Assembly: GCA_016870135.1 (NCBI GenBank) | Contig: VGCF01000019.1 | Coordinates: 1-14,156 of the forward strand | From: Alphaproteobacteria bacterium | Lineage (GTDB): Bacteria > Pseudomonadota > Alphaproteobacteria > Holosporales > Holosporaceae | Length of the DNA stretch: 14,156 bases | Reading direction: 5' to 3' | Shown: one piece after another, positions 1 to 6,421 of the stretch | Layout: every line of letters starts with the position of its first letter | Position numbering within the stretch: position 1 is the stretch's first letter | Notes under the pieces: generated by a model | Seen by the model: only the letters and a program-made list of their open reading frames with translations | Told to the model about the DNA's origin: nothing | The model's database searches: none | Translations under genes and position numbers: made by a program

Positions 1-1
1 G

Positions 2-373
2 TCCACGAGCCATAGCGAAATAGCGGCTCCAGCTGAATACATGACCAACAGTGCAATAGAAGCGGAAATGGAAGCGGAAATGGAAGAGGAAGAGGAAGAG
101 GAAGCGGCAGCGGAAAATGCTCACACTGTTGGAGCTAGTGAAAATGAGGTGGACCCTGAATTAGTAGAAGGGCCAACGATCAATAAATTCATGAGGAAAG
201 CAAAAAGCTTTGTCACCAGAAAAAGAGGTCACGAGGCCCATAAAATGAACAGTAGTAACTCGGTTGAAACCGATGAAAAAAGACTGGATGCCCATATCGA
301 TGCACTGTTGAAACAGATTGTAGCATCAGCAAACAGCAATGCAGACAAGCATGATGTATCCGTCGCAGGTTAA
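2..373 (+). CDS. Acidic low-complexity protein, C-terminal fragment (5' end outside window)
   Basis: The frame is open from the left edge to the TAA at 371-373, so this is probably the C-terminal 123 codons of a longer protein. The first in-window ATG, at 41, has no clear ribosome binding site. The fragment has three parts. A strongly acidic stretch is encoded by a hexanucleotide repeat (about 59-112) and is almost all Glu, Ala and Met. A short segment follows containing the octapeptide VDPELVEG (149-172). Last comes a basic then mixed, probably helical tail (about 180-370) with KFMRKAKSF and DAHIDALLKQIVASAN. There is no signal peptide or membrane segment in the visible part. I do not recognise the family. 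It could be a surface, effector or DNA-associated protein of a host-associated bacterium, but nothing visible decides that. The downstream hairpins show no U-tract, so its transcription end is unclear. Confidence 0.55.
   Translation, partial: STSHSEIAAPAEYMTNSAIEAEMEAEMEEEEEEEAAAENAHTVGASENEVDPELVEGPTINKFMRKAKSFVTRKRGHEAHKMNSSNSVETDEKRLDAHIDALLKQIVASANSNADKHDVSVAG
59..112 (+). repeat. Hexanucleotide tandem repeat GAAGNG/GAAATG inside a coding region
   Basis: Nine in-frame 6-nt units run without interruption: GAAGCG-GAAATG twice, GAAGAG three times, then GAAGCG and GCAGCG. The 12-mer GAAGCGGAAATG is repeated exactly at 59-70 and 71-82. The period is a multiple of three, so gain or loss of units changes the length of the Glu-rich stretch without breaking the frame. 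This is a plausible site for length variation between strains. Confidence 0.75.
149..174 (+). repeat. Possible remnant of a dispersed palindromic element encoding VDPELVEG
   Basis: The bases read GACCCTGAATTAGTAGAAGG and encode DPELVEG. A dispersed imperfect palindrome seen in many bacterial genomes contains CCTGAGCTTGTCGAAGG, which gives the same peptide in this frame. From memory of that element, every difference here is at a synonymous position (GAG to GAA, CTT to TTA, GTC to GTA). It may be an old insertion of a mobile palindrome into a gene, kept as peptide while its DNA symmetry decayed. A chance octapeptide is the alternative. Confidence 0.35.
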
Positions 374-405
374 TTGTTTTTCCCGTTCAAAAAAATAACG
401 GTTCA

Positions 406-441
406 CAGATAATCTGGATTACGCATCACCCAGATTATCTG
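406..441. repeat. 12-bp inverted repeat, each arm itself a near-palindrome
   Basis: CAGATAATCTGG (406-417) pairs perfectly with CCAGATTATCTG (430-441) across a 12-nt loop. Each arm also contains an 11-nt odd palindrome, CAGAT-A-ATCTG and CAGAT-T-ATCTG. The arrangement can therefore be read as one RNA hairpin or as two 11-bp dyad sites 24 bp apart, as for a dimeric regulator. No T-run follows on the plus strand, so it is not a standard intrinsic terminator for the upstream gene. Confidence 0.6.
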
Positions 442-485
442 GCGGGGAAATCATCAATAATCGGGTGTATGGAGTATTTCAGGTA

Positions 486-514
486 CAACAATCCTCATTA
501 CAAACGGATTGTTG
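486..514. repeat. 9-bp inverted repeat (hairpin)
   Basis: CAACAATCC (486-494) pairs perfectly with GGATTGTTG (506-514) across an 11-nt loop. No T-tract follows. It lies 45 bp after the 12-bp hairpin, and the two together could form part of a structured RNA. Confidence 0.5.
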
Positions 515-572
515 GATTCCACATTGTCTGCAACATTGTCTAATCGTGCATGATCTGATGGTGCATTGATAA

Positions 573-588
573 AAAAATCTAGATTTTT
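573..588. repeat. 16-bp perfect palindrome AAAAATCTAGATTTTT
   Basis: This is an AT-rich, perfectly symmetrical site centred between 580 and 581. As RNA it would be a poor hairpin because it has no loop. As DNA it could be a dimer-binding operator. Such short AT palindromes also occur by chance. Confidence 0.35.
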
Positions 589-904
589 ACCATGGCCTAA
601 CTTTGCTACAGTCTAAATTTTTTGTTCTTGTCCAGGGTCTCAAAAAATGGACATCAGAATGATCCAAAAAATGCGTCAGATATTTGGAAATGCTGATATA
701 TGAGCCTTGCTAAAAATACTTTTGCTTAATACAGGCCGAAGGATAACCCAGCCCGGGGAAATATCCAAGTCAATCAGACAGCCCAATCATCCGCACGACC
801 AACACTTCAATCCGTGCTACAGGCCTCTATGAAAAAAGGACCCAAGATGGGCAAAAAAGCCAACCCTGGATCCAAAGAATTAACCGGAACCCAGCCAGGA
901 TCCG

Positions 905-934
905 GAAAAAACAGTCGAAAAGAACTATTCGACT
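905..934 (-). terminator. Intrinsic terminator at the end of the pnp/S1 operon
   Basis: Read on the minus strand, AGTCGAA (934-928), an 8-nt loop and TTCGACT (919-913) form a perfect 7-bp stem followed by GTTTTTT. The stop codon of the triple-S1 gene (927-925) lies in the loop, so the stem begins within the last sense codons. The stem has only three G:C pairs, so efficiency may be modest. Confidence 0.6.
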
Positions 935-1794
935 TGCTTGATGCTAAGCTTTGTACGTCCCTGATCATCAAATCCAATGACCTTGACAGTAACCGTATCG
1001 CCCACACTAACAACGTCTTCGATGTTGTTAATATGCTCGTCAGAAATTTCACGGACATGAACCATACCGTCTTTTGCAAAACCAAACTTGACAAATATAC
1101 CAGATGAAATAATTTTCACCACAGTTCCCTCATAGGTTTCACCAATAACAGGTTGTGGACCGGATTGGGCAGAATCATCGCGAGAATATCTGGGTTGACC
1201 AGCCAAAGGTCCATCCACAGCAGTATGGCCAATGGCTTCTTTGATGCTGAGCTTGATGCGACCACGATCATCAAATCCAATGAATTTCACTCGAACAGCC
1301 TGTTTTTCCTCTAGCTCAGAGCGCACATCTGGGATGCGATGAGGAGCGATTTGACTGATGTGGACCATGCCGTCTTGGCCAAAACCAAAATCAATAAAGG
1401 CACCAAAATCAACGATCTTGACAACCACACCATTATATACTGTTCCTTCTACTGGTTTTTGAGCCATGTTTCCTGCACTCCGAGTTTTGCGAAAAGATGA
1501 ACCGCGTGATTCACCAAGATGATCTGAATCCGACCCCCCTGAAACGGCTTTAATGCTCAATTTCGGGAAACCTCTTTGGTCGAAACCAATAACTTTGACA
1601 CTAACCGGCTGTCTTAATGACAACACGGATTCCACAGTCTCGATATGAGAATGGGAAATTTCTTTAATGGGGACCAGCCCATCTTGCTCGAATCCAAAAT
1701 TGACAAAAGCGCCATATCTTTGAAGACCCACCACTGTTCCTTGATAAACTTCACCGATTAAGGGAGTTCCTGTATTGTTTTTCATATTACTCAC
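925..1794 (-). CDS. Free-standing protein with three S1 RNA-binding domains
   Basis: This 289-residue protein consists almost entirely of three S1 (OB-fold) domains at about residues 13-83, 116-186 and 218-288. They are joined by two linkers of about 30 residues rich in Ser, Gly, Asp and Gln. Each domain has the S1 signature Y-x-G-x-V-V, G-x-F-x-x-F-G-F, D-G-x-V and K-L-S-I-K. Ungapped hand alignment with the S1 domain closing the adjacent PNPase gives 37, 36 and 41 identities in 71 positions for domains 1-3. The last ends in KLSIKQVE, and PNPase ends in KLSIKQV. Start: GTG at 1794, six bases after the pnp stop. An AGGTG Shine-Dalgarno formed by the last codons of pnp lies nine bases upstream, so translation is probably coupled to pnp. 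There is no catalytic domain, signal peptide or membrane segment. It probably binds RNA in the cytoplasm, perhaps beside PNPase or the ribosome; that role is inferred. It is too short for ribosomal protein bS1, which usually has four to six domains. Confidence 0.85.
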   Translation of the reverse strand: MSNMKNNTGTPLIGEVYQGTVVGLQRYGAFVNFGFEQDGLVPIKEISHSHIETVESVLSLRQPVSVKVIGFDQRGFPKLSIKAVSGGSDSDHLGESRGSSFRKTRSAGNMAQKPVEGTVYNGVVVKIVDFGAFIDFGFGQDGMVHISQIAPHRIPDVRSELEEKQAVRVKFIGFDDRGRIKLSIKEAIGHTAVDGPLAGQPRYSRDDSAQSGPQPVIGETYEGTVVKIISSGIFVKFGFAKDGMVHVREISDEHINNIEDVVSVGDTVTVKVIGFDDQGRTKLSIKQVE

Positions 1795-1800
1795 TTTGTT

Positions 1801-3906
1801 TTACACCTGTTTAATACTTAACTTTGATCGACCCATTGAATCGATCTCTAATAATTTCACCGACACTTTATCGCCTACGGATAAAACGTGATGAATATCC
1901 TCGATACGATTCGGGGCGACTTCACTGATGTGAACCATGCCATCTTTTGCAAAACCAAAATTAACAAACGCCCCGAATTCTCTTAGACTGACCACCGTTC
2001 CTTCGTAAATCTGGCCTGCCTCTGGTACACCTGTGATGCCTTTAATGCGATCAAGCGTGGTGTTCAGAGCTTTGGATCCAGTAGAAAATACGGAAACCAA
2101 CCCATCATCCCCAATATCAATTTTTGAACCCGTCGATTCGCACAATTCGCGAATGACTTTTCCACCTGAACCAATCAAATCTCGGATTTTATCCACCGCA
2201 ATGCGAATGGTTCCCATGGCTGGCGCATGAGGACTGATTGCTCCTCTAGCCACACTCAAACTCTGGGATTGCATCGTATCAAGAATGTGTTTTCTGCCGA
2301 TTCGTGCCTGCTCCAAAGCTTTTTTCATAAAGGCGCTGCTTAGGGCCTGACCTTTCAGATCCATTTGCAATGCCGTAATGCCGTGCTCTGTTCCCGCCAC
2401 CTTAAAGTCCATATCCCCAAGGCTGTCTTCGGATCCGGAAATGTCCGATAAAATCATGGATTTTTCACCCTCTTGCACCAATCCCATGGCAATACCCGCC
2501 ACGGGTGCCCGCAACTTGATTCCCGCATCCATTAACGCCAGCGACGCACCGCAAACGGTCGCCATGGATGATGATCCATAAGATTCTGTAATTTCAGACA
2601 CCACACGCAACGTATAGCGTGTTTCAGGCAAAACGGCCTGCAATGCCCGCCATGCCAATTTTCCATGACCAATTTCGCGACGTCCAGGAGGTCCCACACG
2701 CCCCGCTTCGCCTACGGAATAGGATGGAAAGTTGTAATGCAGCAAAAAGGAATCCCTGGACAATCCCCGCAAACCGTCCACCACCTGACTGTCATCGGGT
2801 GCCCCCATGGTCACTGTGACCAATGCCTGGGTTGCGCCGCGGGTAAACAATGCACTGCCATGAGATCTAGGTAACAGACCTGTTTGACAATCGATGGGAC
2901 GAACATCATTCGACTGACGACCATCCAAACGCACATTGTTTTTCAAGATATAGGCTCTGGCGGATTCTCTCCATATTTTATGAAACGCATAAGAGATCTC
3001 TTCGGCTGTATAACCATGATGAATTAACGCCTCTTTGACCTCATGACGCAAAGCATTTAACGCAACGTTTCTCTCGCTGCGTGTCTGGATGGCGCAAACC
3101 GAATCCCACTGACCGCCCACTTCTGACATCACGCGATCCCTCAACAATGCCTGATGGGCCGTATCAGAATAATAGGAAAAAGGCTTTGGCTCAGCCTCTG
3201 CAATAAACCCACTGACAAAGGATAAGATATCTTTTAACGCCAGCTGACCGTATTCCAAGGCATCGACCAATTGAGATTCGCTTTGCTCTTTTGCCCCACA
3301 CTCCACCATCACCATACCTTCTGTGGTTCCAGCAATAATCAAATCCAAATCAGAACCCTCTGACAAAACAGAGTTTGCAAAAAAACCATCATCCGATATC
3401 CCGATGCGAATACCGGCTACAGGCCCAGAAAAAGGCAACCCTGCCAAGGACACAGCTGCGCTGGCCCCCAACATGCTGGCCAAAGCCACATCCACGGCTT
3501 CATCGTAACTCAGCACCGTACATACCACTTGGACTTCGTGATGAAAATCATGGGCAAACAATGGGCGCAGAGCACGATCAATCAATCGAGATACCAAAAT
3601 CTCTTGATCCGATGGTTTGGTTTCTCTTTTGACAAAACCACCTGGAATGCGTCCGGCTGCAAAGGCTTTTTCAAGATAATGAACCGATAGAGGCAAAAAA
3701 TCCACATGACTGGATTCAGGCGCCACGGTTACAGTACACAAAATACGAGCTTTGCCATAATGAACCAATACAGATCCAGCAGCTTGTCGGGCAATAACCC
3801 CGGTTTCTAGGGCTAAATGATGACCGGCCCAGGTCATTTCTTTTCGAATCATATGAAACATGCTGGCATGGTTCTGATGGTTTTCGGGCGTGGCGGTATG
3901 AGACAT
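1801..3906 (-). CDS. pnp: Polyribonucleotide nucleotidyltransferase (PNPase)
   Basis: PNPase is a 3'-to-5' phosphorolytic exoribonuclease that acts as a trimer in RNA decay. The 701 residues carry the full family layout. The first RNase PH domain (about 20-230) has the RNA-contact loop IPGGFVKRE. A helical linker follows, then the second RNase PH domain (about 325-555) with the catalytic segment SEDSLGDMDFKVAGT (Asp494 and Asp500). The KH domain (about 565-625) has its GxxG loop as IGSGGK, and the S1 domain is residues 631-701. Length is normal, but the protein stops flush at the end of S1. Start: ATG 3906 has AGGAA nine bases upstream. The family-like start MFHMIRKEMTW at 3861 has no ribosome binding site, so a 15-residue N-terminal extension is likely. 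It follows rpsO after a 172-nt structured leader and precedes the triple-S1 gene by six bases. Confidence 0.97.
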   Translation of the reverse strand: MSHTATPENHQNHASMFHMIRKEMTWAGHHLALETGVIARQAAGSVLVHYGKARILCTVTVAPESSHVDFLPLSVHYLEKAFAAGRIPGGFVKRETKPSDQEILVSRLIDRALRPLFAHDFHHEVQVVCTVLSYDEAVDVALASMLGASAAVSLAGLPFSGPVAGIRIGISDDGFFANSVLSEGSDLDLIIAGTTEGMVMVECGAKEQSESQLVDALEYGQLALKDILSFVSGFIAEAEPKPFSYYSDTAHQALLRDRVMSEVGGQWDSVCAIQTRSERNVALNALRHEVKEALIHHGYTAEEISYAFHKIWRESARAYILKNNVRLDGRQSNDVRPIDCQTGLLPRSHGSALFTRGATQALVTVTMGAPDDSQVVDGLRGLSRDSFLLHYNFPSYSVGEAGRVGPPGRREIGHGKLAWRALQAVLPETRYTLRVVSEITESYGSSSMATVCGASLALMDAGIKLRAPVAGIAMGLVQEGEKSMILSDISGSEDSLGDMDFKVAGTEHGITALQMDLKGQALSSAFMKKALEQARIGRKHILDTMQSQSLSVARGAISPHAPAMGTIRIAVDKIRDLIGSGGKVIRELCESTGSKIDIGDDGLVSVFSTGSKALNTTLDRIKGITGVPEAGQIYEGTVVSLREFGAFVNFGFAKDGMVHISEVAPNRIEDIHHVLSVGDKVSVKLLEIDSMGRSKLSIKQV

Positions 3907-3959
3907 ACGGTAAAATTCCTATTGTATTTTAAGACTGAACAGAGAAAAATCTTTAAAGT

Positions 3960-3996
3960 ATCGTACACCATCACAGACTGTGACTATATATACGAT
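3960..3996 (-). promoter_or_regulatory. Structured leader between rpsO and pnp
   Basis: The 172-nt rpsO-pnp gap contains an outer 6-bp stem, ATCGTA (3960-3965) with TACGAT (3991-3996). It encloses an inner palindrome TCACAG-A-CTGTGA (3971-3983). On the transcript this lies about 54 nt before the pnp start. In E. coli the pnp leader folds into stems cut by RNase III, which lets PNPase repress its own mRNA. A similar role here is inferred from position only. A loose T-run follows about ten bases later (minus strand), so weak rpsO termination is a second possibility. Confidence 0.4.
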
Positions 3997-4078
3997 TGTT
4001 TAATGCATTGATGATGCTAAATGCCATGCATCCTCCCCACAGCCCAAATGGTGATCTCCACACATTCGCAACCATACC

Positions 4079-4327
4079 TCAATGCCTTAATCCCAGTGCT
4101 TTGATTAAATCTAAGTATGTTTGATTTTCGTGCTTGCGCAAATAGGCCAACATCTTTTTTCTTAAATTAATAGCCCTCATCAAACCAACGCGACAATGAA
4201 AATCTTTTGGATGTTTCTTAACATGATCGGCAACTGACTTGATTTGATCGGTCAAATGAATGACTTGAACAGCAGAAGAACCCACATCTGTGGTACTCTT
4301 TTGAAATTTTTGAATGAGTGAATTCAT
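4079..4327 (-). CDS. rpsO: 30S ribosomal protein uS15, short and divergent
   Basis: uS15 is a primary binder of 16S rRNA at the central-domain three-way junction. The 82-residue product matches the family over its length: G-S-x-x-V-Q-V, L-T-x-Q-I, H-x-x-x-H-P-K-D, R-x-G-L, L-R-K-K-M-L-A-Y-L, and the ending LIKALGLRH. It is about seven residues shorter than the usual 89 at the N-terminus. ATG 4327 is chosen because it sits in an ATGA overlap with the truB stop, has AGGAAAA just upstream, and gives the right length. An upstream in-frame ATG at 4372 would add 15 unrelated residues. In the usual family numbering, several rRNA-contact positions are changed (Thr21 to Val, Arg34 to Gln, Ser51 to Cys), while Gly22, Gln27, His41, Asp48 and Tyr68 are kept. 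Its position between truB and pnp is the classical one. Confidence 0.93.
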   Translation of the reverse strand: MNSLIQKFQKSTTDVGSSAVQVIHLTDQIKSVADHVKKHPKDFHCRVGLMRAINLRKKMLAYLRKHENQTYLDLIKALGLRH

Positions 4328-5265
4328 ATTTTTCCTATAAAACAGCGGGTAGGGGCTAGCCACCCTTGACAAACATTAGCCAATGCCACAAGGCATCCAT
4401 ACCCATCATAGCAAGCTATCGGCCTTTGTGTTAGGGGGGTAGGCAAAGAAAATGGAATTTTTTTTCCATTCCATAAATCCAATTTTTCCTGCTCATTGAC
4501 ACAAACGCCCTCTGAACTCTGCAAAACATGCTGGGGCGGCAAAACACAGGCCCCCAACTCCTCCTCGCTGTATTGCTCTAGATCTGATAATACCCTGCCA
4601 GAATCAAAGGGCCCCACCCGAATGCGACGCAATCTTAGAATCATCCCAGACAGCCCTAAAACCTCTGCCATATCACGCGCCACACTGCGCACATAGGTTC
4701 CTGTCCCGCACGTCATTTCAAAATCGGTGACATCACCTGTATGATTCAATATCTTTAAGGCCTCAATGTGTATTTTTCTTGGCTCTAATTGCACTGTTTC
4801 CCCCTGTCTGGCGCGCGTATACGCTGGCAACCCCTGAATTTTTGCTGCACAATATATGGGTGGAATTTGCCAAATCTCGCCCAAAAATAGGGGCAAAACA
4901 TCCGACAATTGTTTCCATGTTGGACGCTTTGGGCACGTTTTTTGTATCTCTCCGCACGCATCATCCGTATCGGTGGACAGGCCCCAGGCAATGCGAAACG
5001 TGTACGTTTTGGAAAAATTCATCACAGACCCAATCAAAGGGGTGGCCAGACCCAATGCCACAGGTAAAATCCCGCTGGCAAGGGGATCCAGGGTCCCAGC
5101 ATGACCTGCTTTTTTCAGATTAAAAATACGCTTGATGCGGTGCGTCACGTGCATAGAGGTACACCCAGACGCTTTATCCACCACCACCCATCCCCACGAA
5201 GGAATCGCCATCATATGGATCGGTACCACAGGGTGTCTATTCTCATGATTTTTTAACATCCCCAT
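4324..5265 (-). CDS. truB: tRNA pseudouridine(55) synthase TruB
   Basis: TruB converts U55 to pseudouridine in the T-loop of most tRNAs. The N-terminal catalytic domain shows GWVVVDKASGCTSMHV, then KKAGHAGTLDPLASGILPVALG with catalytic Asp60. Further family motifs are KTYTFRIAWGLSTDTDD and GTYVRSVARDMAEVLG. The C-terminal part is a divergent PUA-like region. Length (313) is normal. The start is uncertain. ATG 5265 overlaps the upstream gene by 23 bases and has a G-rich ribosome-binding sequence about 11 bases away. ATG 5214 (MMAIPSWGW) fits typical family N-termini but has no ribosome binding site. The stop overlaps the rpsO start (ATGA). An A8 tract (minus strand) lies near 4458-4465 in the 3' part. 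The usual upstream neighbours (nusA, infB, rbfA) are absent. Confidence 0.95.
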   Translation of the reverse strand: MGMLKNHENRHPVVPIHMMAIPSWGWVVVDKASGCTSMHVTHRIKRIFNLKKAGHAGTLDPLASGILPVALGLATPLIGSVMNFSKTYTFRIAWGLSTDTDDACGEIQKTCPKRPTWKQLSDVLPLFLGEIWQIPPIYCAAKIQGLPAYTRARQGETVQLEPRKIHIEALKILNHTGDVTDFEMTCGTGTYVRSVARDMAEVLGLSGMILRLRRIRVGPFDSGRVLSDLEQYSEEELGACVLPPQHVLQSSEGVCVNEQEKLDLWNGKKIPFSLPTPLTQRPIACYDGYGCLVALANVCQGWLAPTRCFIGKI

Positions 5266-6334
5266 GGGGTTTCTGTCCCCCCCCTGGTGTAAAACGGCGC
5301 TGAGCAGACATCTCTTTTCGCATCACATCAATCCAAGACTGATCGGCCATATGGCGCAATATTTCTTGGGTCACCACACTGGTTTTACTCAAGTAGGCCT
5401 GGATATCTTGGGTGCTCTTGCCCACATCCTGCAAGGCTTGGCCGATGCGCTCCAGAGTTTGGCGCGTGTGCGTACTTTCTTCGACCAATCGCTGGGTGGT
5501 CAGGCTCTGGCTCTTCATCCAATCCAAAGCAGCCTGGTGATACCCCCCCAAACGAATAACAGCATCCAACCACTCTGTCTGCCTCTGTTCTGCATTAATG
5601 TGTAAACGCCCCAAACGCTCTATGCCATCAGCCCATCGGGCCAAGGACAATTCCATATCCTTCTCCGTACCCGCTGATGTCTGGGAGCCAGATGGAAAAA
5701 GAGAGCTTGCCCACCATTCGGCGTTTTGAAAAAAGACTTCCTTGGCTCGATCCAACTGAACAATCAAAAATCCCATGGTTAAGGTACCCGCCACCCCAAG
5801 CAATGACGAGCTGAATGCCACACCCATGCCCGCCAAGGGCAATTGCAGCTGGGTTTTCAAGGTCTCTAAAAACCCCTCGGCAGCATCTTGGGCAGGCAAG
5901 TGACCAATCACGTCGGAAATGCCCACAATGGTTTCAGACAAGCCCCACAATGTGCCTAAAAGACCCAAAAAAATCAGGGATCCAGCCAAGTAGCGCAAGA
6001 AGTCTTGACTCCAACCATGATAACATTGGGCCAATGCCCCTTGCACCATGGCTTGGTTTGCATCGGGACACCGCTCGTACAGAGTGACCAGAGGACGTAA
6101 AATCTTTAAAATACGATGAGGTTTTTGATGAAAAACGCCTTCCTCTCTCTGCAACGAGAGCAATGATGCGCACACAATACCCACCCCAAGCAACCAAATG
6201 GATGCAATTGATCCGTTAAAATAAGGGTTCGTCATAAATAAACTGGGTTTAATGACGAGGCAGGCTATGGCCAACACCCCTATTAAAAATAGAACAACAC
6301 CCATCAAATAACGCGATACACTGGCCTTGATCAT
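5243..6334 (-). CDS. MotA/TolQ/ExbB-family inner-membrane proton-channel protein
   Basis: The 363-residue protein has four likely membrane helices at about 10-28, 43-61, 115-138 and 167-193. The last two carry the family core: FLGLLGTLWGLSETIVGI, then LPLAGMGVAFSSSLLGVAGTL. The C-terminal 150 residues are hydrophilic and look coiled-coil-like. This matches the alphaproteobacterial proteins often annotated as flagellar motor protein MotA. In other genomes these usually sit beside a MotB/OmpA-like peptidoglycan-binding partner. No partner is in this window: the next gene is truB, overlapping by 23 bases. A role in using proton flow for envelope work is inferred from the family. A run of eight C (plus strand, 5277-5284) lies close to the 3' end. 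The upstream ribosome binding site is poor. Confidence 0.8.
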   Translation of the reverse strand: MIKASVSRYLMGVVLFLIGVLAIACLVIKPSLFMTNPYFNGSIASIWLLGVGIVCASLLSLQREEGVFHQKPHRILKILRPLVTLYERCPDANQAMVQGALAQCYHGWSQDFLRYLAGSLIFLGLLGTLWGLSETIVGISDVIGHLPAQDAAEGFLETLKTQLQLPLAGMGVAFSSSLLGVAGTLTMGFLIVQLDRAKEVFFQNAEWWASSLFPSGSQTSAGTEKDMELSLARWADGIERLGRLHINAEQRQTEWLDAVIRLGGYHQAALDWMKSQSLTTQRLVEESTHTRQTLERIGQALQDVGKSTQDIQAYLSKTSVVTQEILRHMADQSWIDVMRKEMSAQRRFTPGGGQKPHGDVKKS

Positions 6335-6421
6335 GGCAAAATATGTTATTCTATATGATATTTATCCCTACCCTACCCCGTTTTGTTCCAAAAAGAAAGC
6401 ATAACCCCAGAGGCCAAAACC

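Larger units (their letters stand above)
374..924. other. Gene-free interval with several inverted repeats
   Basis: About 550 bp lie between the acidic ORF and the stop of the triple-S1 gene. Neither strand has a convincing coding frame: there are only fragments of about 18-40 codons with no ribosome binding site or recognisable protein. The interval holds a 12-bp hairpin (406-441), a 9-bp hairpin (486-514), a 9-nt direct repeat ACATTGTCT at 521-529 and 533-541, and a 16-bp perfect palindrome (573-588). From about 600 to 900 I see nothing definite. It could be a decayed gene, a structured RNA, or a spacer. Confidence 0.5.

Noticed and set aside
648..704. An 18-codon frame starting MDIRMIQKM.
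   Set aside because: It is very short, has no ribosome binding site, and there is no supporting context.
814..1107. A 97-codon plus-strand frame with a basic N-terminus (MKKGPKMGKKANPGSK).
   Set aside because: Most of it is antisense to the third S1 domain and its terminator. There is no ribosome binding site, and the minus-strand S1 frame is certain.
4779..5123. A 114-codon plus-strand frame.
   Set aside because: It is wholly antisense to the conserved core of truB, with no ribosome binding site.
5243..6334. ZorA-type anti-phage defence channel.
   Set aside because: The tail is far shorter than ZorA and no zorB or other defence gene is adjacent. The sequence fits the common alphaproteobacterial MotA-like family better.
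6383..6421. TTG start adding 13 residues to the RluC/RluD-like protein.
   Set aside because: ATG 6422 has AGAGG at eight bases and gives the usual family N-terminus.
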